NCBI GenBank assembly: GCA_965371445.1
Contig: CBDUYN010000216.1
Span: 1 to 15,725 of the forward strand
DNA: 15,725 nucleotides
Source of the DNA: DASWIG01 sp965371445
GTDB lineage: Bacteria > Acidobacteriota > Thermoanaerobaculia > Multivoradales > J023
Direction: 5' to 3'
The position numbers and the translations under genes are program-made. Shown in pieces: positions 13,012 to 15,725 of the stretch. The stretch's first letter is position 1, and each line of letters starts with the position of its first letter. The notes beneath the pieces are model-generated. The model did no database searches. It was not told the DNA's origin and saw only the letters and a list, made by a program, of their open reading frames with translations.

Positions 13012-14112
13012 TCACTCGAAACGCGCCATGTAGCCGTCGGCGCCGACGAGCCAGCCGACGCCGCTCGCCTCGTCGTAGCCGATGGCATAGTAGTGCGACG
13101 GCCCGAGCCCGCGCCAGGTTCGGCCGTCGTCCTCGGAGTAGGCGACCCCGGCGCGTCCGGTGGCGAGATAGCGGCCGTCCCCGAGGTGGACGGCGGAGGC
13201 CATCTGCACCATCTCTTCGTCGCTCGACGCCGCCGTCCAGGTGCGGCCGCCGTCGCTCGTCCAGGCGAGGTTGCCCTTGTCGAGCCCCGGCTCCTGGTAG
13301 TCGCCGCCGACGACGACGCCGCGCCGGGTGTCGCGGAAGGCGACGGAAAAGATCCCGGACGACGGCGTCCCGCTCACGATCGGCGCTTTGGAAACCTCCC
13401 AGGTCGCGCCGCCGTCGCGCGAGGAGAAAACTCGCGCCGCCGCGCCGCCGGTCGCCATCCAGGCGTGGCTTGTGCCCTCGACGGCGATACAGGTGCCGCT
13501 GGCGGCGAAGTTGTACTCGCCTTCCAAAAGCGGCGGCAGGCCCGCCTCGCCGACGCGCCGCCAGCTCCGGCCGCCGTCCTCGGTCTTCAAGAAATAGGGC
13601 TTTCCGTCGTAGGAGTCGCTCGTCAGGATCCCCGTCGTGGCGTCCCAGAAGGCGAAGCTGTTGAAGAAAGCGCGCTCCTCGGTGTTCGAGAGGACAAGCT
13701 CCCAGCTCTGCCCGGCGTCCGTCGTACGGTAGATCCTCGAGGCATCACCGTTGCCGACGCTCATGAGAAGCACGGTCGACTCCTCGAGGATCTCGACGTC
13801 GCGAAAGTCGAGCTCCTCGCCTCCCGGGACCACGATCACCTCCCAGCCGCGGCCGCCGTCGGTCGACTTCAGGACGGAACCGGCGGCGCCGGAGACCCAG
13901 ACGGTCGAGGCGTCCCACACGTCGACGGCGCGCAGCGACGCCTCGATGAGAGCCGGCTGCGCCGCGATCACCGGCGGACCGGGGCGCTTTGGCGGAGTGG
14001 CGGGGGGTGGCGCATCGGATCCGCCGTCGCCGCCGGTGCAGGCATGGAGGAGGAGCAGGCCGAAAAGAGCCAGGGGTCCGTCGAAGCGTGGCTTGAGGCG
14101 GAATTGGAGCAT
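13012..14112 (-). CDS. Asp-box (BNR/YCF48-like) beta-propeller lipoprotein
   Basis: A 366-residue exported lipoprotein. The N-terminus has basic residues, a hydrophobic run and a lipobox LLHAC with Cys25, followed by a Gly/Ser/Pro-rich tether (~26-50). Six Asp-box motifs of the S/T-x-D-x-G-x-x-W type appear at 83-90, 130-137, 177-184, 231-238, 285-292 and 326-333 (for example STDGGRGW and TSDGGRTW). This spacing indicates a six- or seven-bladed propeller related to the HCF136/YCF48 and BNR-repeat families. Such proteins are found at the cell envelope; some assist complex assembly, others bind glycans, and many have no known role. The ATG at 14112 has GAGGTGA about 6 nt upstream, a good ribosome-binding site. 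A -10-like TATAGT lies 44 nt upstream of the ATG. It converges on the degenerate kinase gene. Confidence 0.88.
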   Translation of the reverse strand: MLQFRLKPRFDGPLALFGLLLLHACTGGDGGSDAPPPATPPKRPGPPVIAAQPALIEASLRAVDVWDASTVWVSGAAGSVLKSTDGGRGWEVIVVPGGEELDFRDVEILEESTVLLMSVGNGDASRIYRTTDAGQSWELVLSNTEERAFFNSFAFWDATTGILTSDSYDGKPYFLKTEDGGRSWRRVGEAGLPPLLEGEYNFAASGTCIAVEGTSHAWMATGGAAARVFSSRDGGATWEVSKAPIVSGTPSSGIFSVAFRDTRRGVVVGGDYQEPGLDKGNLAWTSDGGRTWTAASSDEEMVQMASAVHLGDGRYLATGRAGVAYSEDDGRTWRGLGPSHYYAIGYDEASGVGWLVGADGYMARFE

Positions 14113-14156
14113 CGTGGGTCACCTCGTCAGGGGCAGGGGTCTATGCGATGCGCAAG

Positions 14157-14162
14157 ACTATA
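14157..14162 (-). promoter_or_regulatory. Candidate -10 of the Asp-box lipoprotein gene
   Basis: On the minus strand TATAGT matches the -10 consensus at five of six positions. It would give a leader of roughly 38 nt that contains the GAGGTGA ribosome-binding site. The -35 position (CCTGGT) is poor. Confidence 0.35.
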
Positions 14163-14194
14163 CCCGCCGGCGAGGCTCCACCAGGAGATCCAGC

Positions 14195-14283
14195 GGACCA
14201 ACTCCCGGCTTGAGAGCCTGGAAAAGGGGACCAACTCCCGGCTTGAGAGCCTGGAAGAAGGGACCAACTCCCGACTCCAGGCC
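14195..14283 (+). repeat. 33-bp tandem repeat encoding 11-residue coiled-coil units
   Basis: Units begin at 14195, 14228 and 14261, each starting GGACCAACTCCCG, with an exact 33-bp period. Units one and two differ at only a few bases near their ends; unit three is shorter and diverged. The encoded unit is TNSRLESLEKG. An 11-residue period is a hendecad, compatible with a right-handed or nearly straight coiled coil. Confidence 0.9.
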
Positions 14284-14470
14284 CAACGACCGCCTGGAGA
14301 CCATAGCCCGCCGTCAGACGGAGTCCGAGATGCGTCTCGCCACGGAGCTGGTCGCGGTGGCCAAAGCCGTCGGAGACGTCAAGGATCTGCTGAAAGAACG
14401 CTTCGAAGATCACGAGAGGGTCGGAGACCTGGACCGGCGGGTGAGCGTCCTCGAAGTGAAGGTCGGGTAG

Positions 14471-14785
14471 CGTTGACACGGAACCGCTCTGGCGGGGCCG
14501 CTCAGTCGTCGATACCCTCTGCGTCGAGCTCGACGACTCGACCGGCGGTCACCTCGACGGCGTCCCAATCGGGAAAGGAGCTCCTGCGGGCCCACCTTCA
14601 CTTCGCAGGGGTGAAGCCGGGTCCTCCACGGATGCATATTTGGAGCTGCACACCTGCATTCCCCGGACTGCACCTGGCTCCGGGTAGCCCTGCTTTTCAA
14701 GAGCGGCGGCGGGCTCGGCGTTTCCTATTGGAAAGACGGCTTCGCGACCAGCCTTTTCAACTCGGACACTCTTTATTGCCGGCGG
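14471..14785. other. 315-bp stretch with coding-like fragments but no gene start
   Basis: No complete gene is visible. In one plus frame, 14508-14585 reads VVDTLCVELDDSTGGHLDGV with mostly G/C third positions; that frame stops at 14684. In another plus frame, open from 14615 and continuous with the ORF starting at 14786, it reads LLFKSGGGLGVSYWKDGF and SLFNSDTLYC. Neither fragment has an ATG, GTG or TTG start. This suggests the 5' part of a gene broken by a frameshift, whose 3' part is the 14786-15109 ORF. A perfect TTGACA occurs at 14473-14478 without a matching -10. Confidence 0.35.
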
Positions 14786-15109
14786 ATGGAGCCGGACGTT
14801 CACCAGCAGATCATGGAGATTCTGGAAGAGCCCCACGCTGCCGTGGATCGCGAAGCCCGGATCCGAGACGTTTTCTGCAAGGACTTTGGCCGGCTGCTCG
14901 TCTACGCCCGGATCGACGATGGCAAGGCGCGTCCGATGACCGTCTGGTGGGGCGAAAGTCTTGAAGCCCGGCCGGGCCATGTCGAGACGCTGGACGACAT
15001 CTTCTGTGCCCTGGAGAAAGAGCTCTCCGCGCTTCGCCGAGCCGTGAAGAAGTATGCGCCGGACTTTCTCGAGGCTCGCGGACGAAAGCTCCCTTGCGGC
15101 GTGCGGTAG
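14786..15109 (+). CDS. Unrecognised 107-residue protein, possibly the 3' part of a longer gene
   Basis: I do not recognise this protein. Codon third positions are mostly G/C and the composition is that of a soluble, mixed alpha/beta protein: an acidic N-terminal helix (HQQIMEILEE), a strand-like RLLVYARID, a TVWWGES segment and a C-terminal helix (ALEKELSALRRAVKKYA). There is no signal peptide or membrane helix. The ATG at 14786 has no Shine-Dalgarno in the usual window. The same frame is open back to 14615 and the upstream residues look protein-like, so this may be the tail of a truncated or frameshifted gene rather than an independent one. The frame closes with TAG. A small AGGGG-CGC-CCCCT hairpin follows at 15125-15137. 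Confidence 0.55.
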   Translation: MEPDVHQQIMEILEEPHAAVDREARIRDVFCKDFGRLLVYARIDDGKARPMTVWWGESLEARPGHVETLDDIFCALEKELSALRRAVKKYAPDFLEARGRKLPCGVR

Positions 15110-15175
15110 AGGCCCTGTTGGGGCAGGGGCGCCCCCTCTGAGGCAAATGCTCAACCTCCACCCGCGTCTGCGCTG

Positions 15176-15252
15176 CCGGCACCTCGGGTCTCGGGATTTT
15201 CGGAGGTGCCGGACTCGGCAGGCCCCAGAAAGCCCGGATTTTCGGAGGTGCC
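15176..15252 (+). promoter_or_regulatory. Hairpin with duplicated Shine-Dalgarno, possible translational switch
   Basis: CCGGCACCTC (15176-15185) and GAGGTGCCGG (15203-15212) form a perfect 10-bp stem with a 17-nt loop. The 17-mer GGATTTTCGGAGGTGCC (15194-15210) is repeated exactly at 15236-15252, where GGAGG lies 5 nt before an ATG. The upstream arm can thus pair with either copy of GAGGTGCC, the second pairing hiding the ribosome-binding site. This makes two exclusive structures possible. Whether the region is transcribed is unknown. Confidence 0.4.
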
Positions 15253-15253
15253 A

Positions 15254-15412
15254 ATGACTTGGTCGCGACGCGGAGAGATCCCGACGGTTTGTGTTCCTCG
15301 CCGTGCGGAACCGGAGCTTCACGACAGCACGACGATCGTTGCCACCCGTACCAACCTCCCGGTCAAGGAGGTGCAGTCCGCGAGCAGGGATCCGGCGCGC
15401 GACCCTCCGTGA
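15254..15412 (+). CDS. Small ORF of 52 residues behind a strong Shine-Dalgarno
   Basis: A short ORF, beginning MTWSRRGEIPTV and ending DPARDPP. It is hydrophilic and lacks a signal or membrane segment. Its main support is a consensus-like GGAGGTG with GGAGG 5 nt from the ATG, inside a duplicated element. The stretch TTIVATRTNLPVKEV could fold as a beta hairpin. Its codon use is less typical than that of the large genes, so it may be chance. No family is recognised. Confidence 0.3.
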   Translation: MTWSRRGEIPTVCVPRRAEPELHDSTTIVATRTNLPVKEVQSASRDPARDPP

Positions 15413-15507
15413 TCGCCTGATTTTGCCCTGCATCGCCAAGCAGTCGGCTGGCTGAGCGGCCACCAGGTCTCGGCCAGGCATAGCCAGTCCCTTTCTGACC
15501 CAACCTG

Positions 15508-15725
15508 TCACGCAAGTTGCAGCTTGAGTCTCTTGCCAATGGCTTTGGCAAACCCCTCGAGTGTACTGAGCATGATGTCCGCCGCATGATTCTCGATCCG
15601 AGAAACCGCCGACTTCCTGGTATCCATCCGTCGAGCCACCTCCTCCTGGGTCAGGCCGGCCTCTTCGCGAGCGAGCTCGGCGACGTCGCTTGAAGTCCGC
15701 CTTAAGTCAGGCCGCTTCGTCCATC
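15508..15725 (-). CDS. XRE-family HTH protein, 3' part (antitoxin-like), cut by window edge
   Basis: The minus strand encodes the last 71 residues of a Cro/C1-type HTH protein ending at the TGA at 15508-15510. The core reads LAREEAGLTQEEVARRMDT, then the recognition helix KSAVSRIEN, then STLEGFAKAIGKRLKLQLA. This order and the short tail after the HTH are typical of HigA-like antitoxins and phage-type repressors. The start lies beyond 15725. An ATG at 15721-15723 (reading MDEAA then stop) is out of frame. In HigBA-type pairs the toxin gene comes first, so any partner would be outside the window. The frame is open to the edge and the residues before the HTH (RPDLRRTSSDVAE) fit a linker. Confidence 0.7.
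   Translation of the reverse strand, partial: WTKRPDLRRTSSDVAELAREEAGLTQEEVARRMDTRKSAVSRIENHAADIMLSTLEGFAKAIGKRLKLQLA

Larger units (their letters stand above)
14143..14470 (+). pseudogene. Frameshifted hendecad coiled-coil protein gene
   Basis: Two overlapping frames together make one coiled-coil protein. From the ATG at 14143 the first frame reads into LHQEIQRTNSRLESLEKG and its repeats, up to about 14281. The second frame then takes over with NDRLETIARRQTESEMR and ends VSVLEVKVG at a TAG (14468-14470). Removing one C from the CCC at 14282-14284 joins them smoothly as LQANDRLETIARR. The intact product would be about 108 residues, almost wholly coiled coil and rich in Arg/Glu/Leu. The start is uncertain: the first dozen residues are not coiled coil, and the region overlaps the lipoprotein promoter. 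Either this is a real pseudogene, a sequencing error, or a contingency shift near a repeat. No known function is recognised. Confidence 0.6.

Noticed and set aside
14195..14283. CRISPR-like array
   Set aside because: The 33-bp units are contiguous with no spacers, and they encode coiled-coil repeats.
13093..14964. 623-residue plus-strand ORF across the lipoprotein and coiled-coil region
   Set aside because: Most of it is antisense to the Asp-box lipoprotein. Only the short repeat section near 14180-14280 looks like real protein, and it is treated as part of the frameshifted gene.
15176..15260. Sigma54 (-24/-12) promoter from GGCAC and nearby bases
   Set aside because: No TTGC-type -12 element lies at the required spacing on either strand.
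15107..15412. Stop-codon read-through from the 107-residue ORF into the open frame beyond
   Set aside because: The frame is open to 15412, but codon third positions become less G/C-biased after the TAG and the residues look random. No recoding signal was seen.
14549..15511. 320-residue minus-strand ORF
   Set aside because: Arg/Pro-rich translation with no recognisable motif; it lies opposite the better-supported 107-residue ORF and shows no plausible start signal.

Overview
The window is GC-rich, densely packed bacterial chromosome. Hanks-type Ser/Thr kinases, an FHA-sigma54 activator, a BlaI/M56 pair and Asp-box lipoproteins together resemble gene content I associate with Acidobacteriota (Thermoanaerobaculia-like) or, less likely, a myxobacterium. 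That assignment is inference from style; there is no rRNA or marker gene here.

Left block (65-9976), all on the minus strand. In transcription order it runs: a class I methyltransferase; a BlaI/MecI-type repressor with a near-textbook promoter and two operators; an M56 (BlaR1-like) membrane metallopeptidase whose periplasmic end is a roughly 315-residue coiled coil; a membrane protein fusing a phytol/dolichol-kinase-like half to a DUF92 (VTE6-like) half; an FHA-GAF-AAA+-Fis sigma54 activator; and a membrane Ser/Thr kinase with a TPR-rich outer portion. Gaps from the repressor to the sigma54 activator are only 41-55 bp, so one operon is plausible. The kinase follows a 144 bp gap holding two C5/G5 hairpins and appears to have its own, possibly leaderless, promoter. 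The kinase and the neighbouring FHA protein are a natural phospho-Thr writer/reader pair.

Middle block (10025-12962), plus strand. A monoacylglycerol-lipase-like hydrolase, probably leaderless, is followed by a 651-residue kinase-cyclase-kinase protein that looks decayed. Its DFG aspartate is Gly, five GRTAP repeats sit in the active-site region, both cyclase metal aspartates are replaced, and the second kinase domain stops inside its N-lobe.

Right block (12963-15725). A convergent Asp-box lipoprotein gene is followed by a region of small and broken genes: a hendecad coiled-coil gene with 33-bp repeats and a one-base frameshift, a 310 bp stretch with coding-like fragments, an unrecognised 107-residue ORF, a 52-codon ORF behind a duplicated Shine-Dalgarno/hairpin element, and the 3' part of an XRE-type HTH gene running off the edge.

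No rRNA, tRNA, CRISPR array, integrase or transposase was seen. The strongest leads are the multiply degenerate kinase-cyclase-kinase gene, the repressor control region, and the duplicated Shine-Dalgarno element near 15.2 kb.
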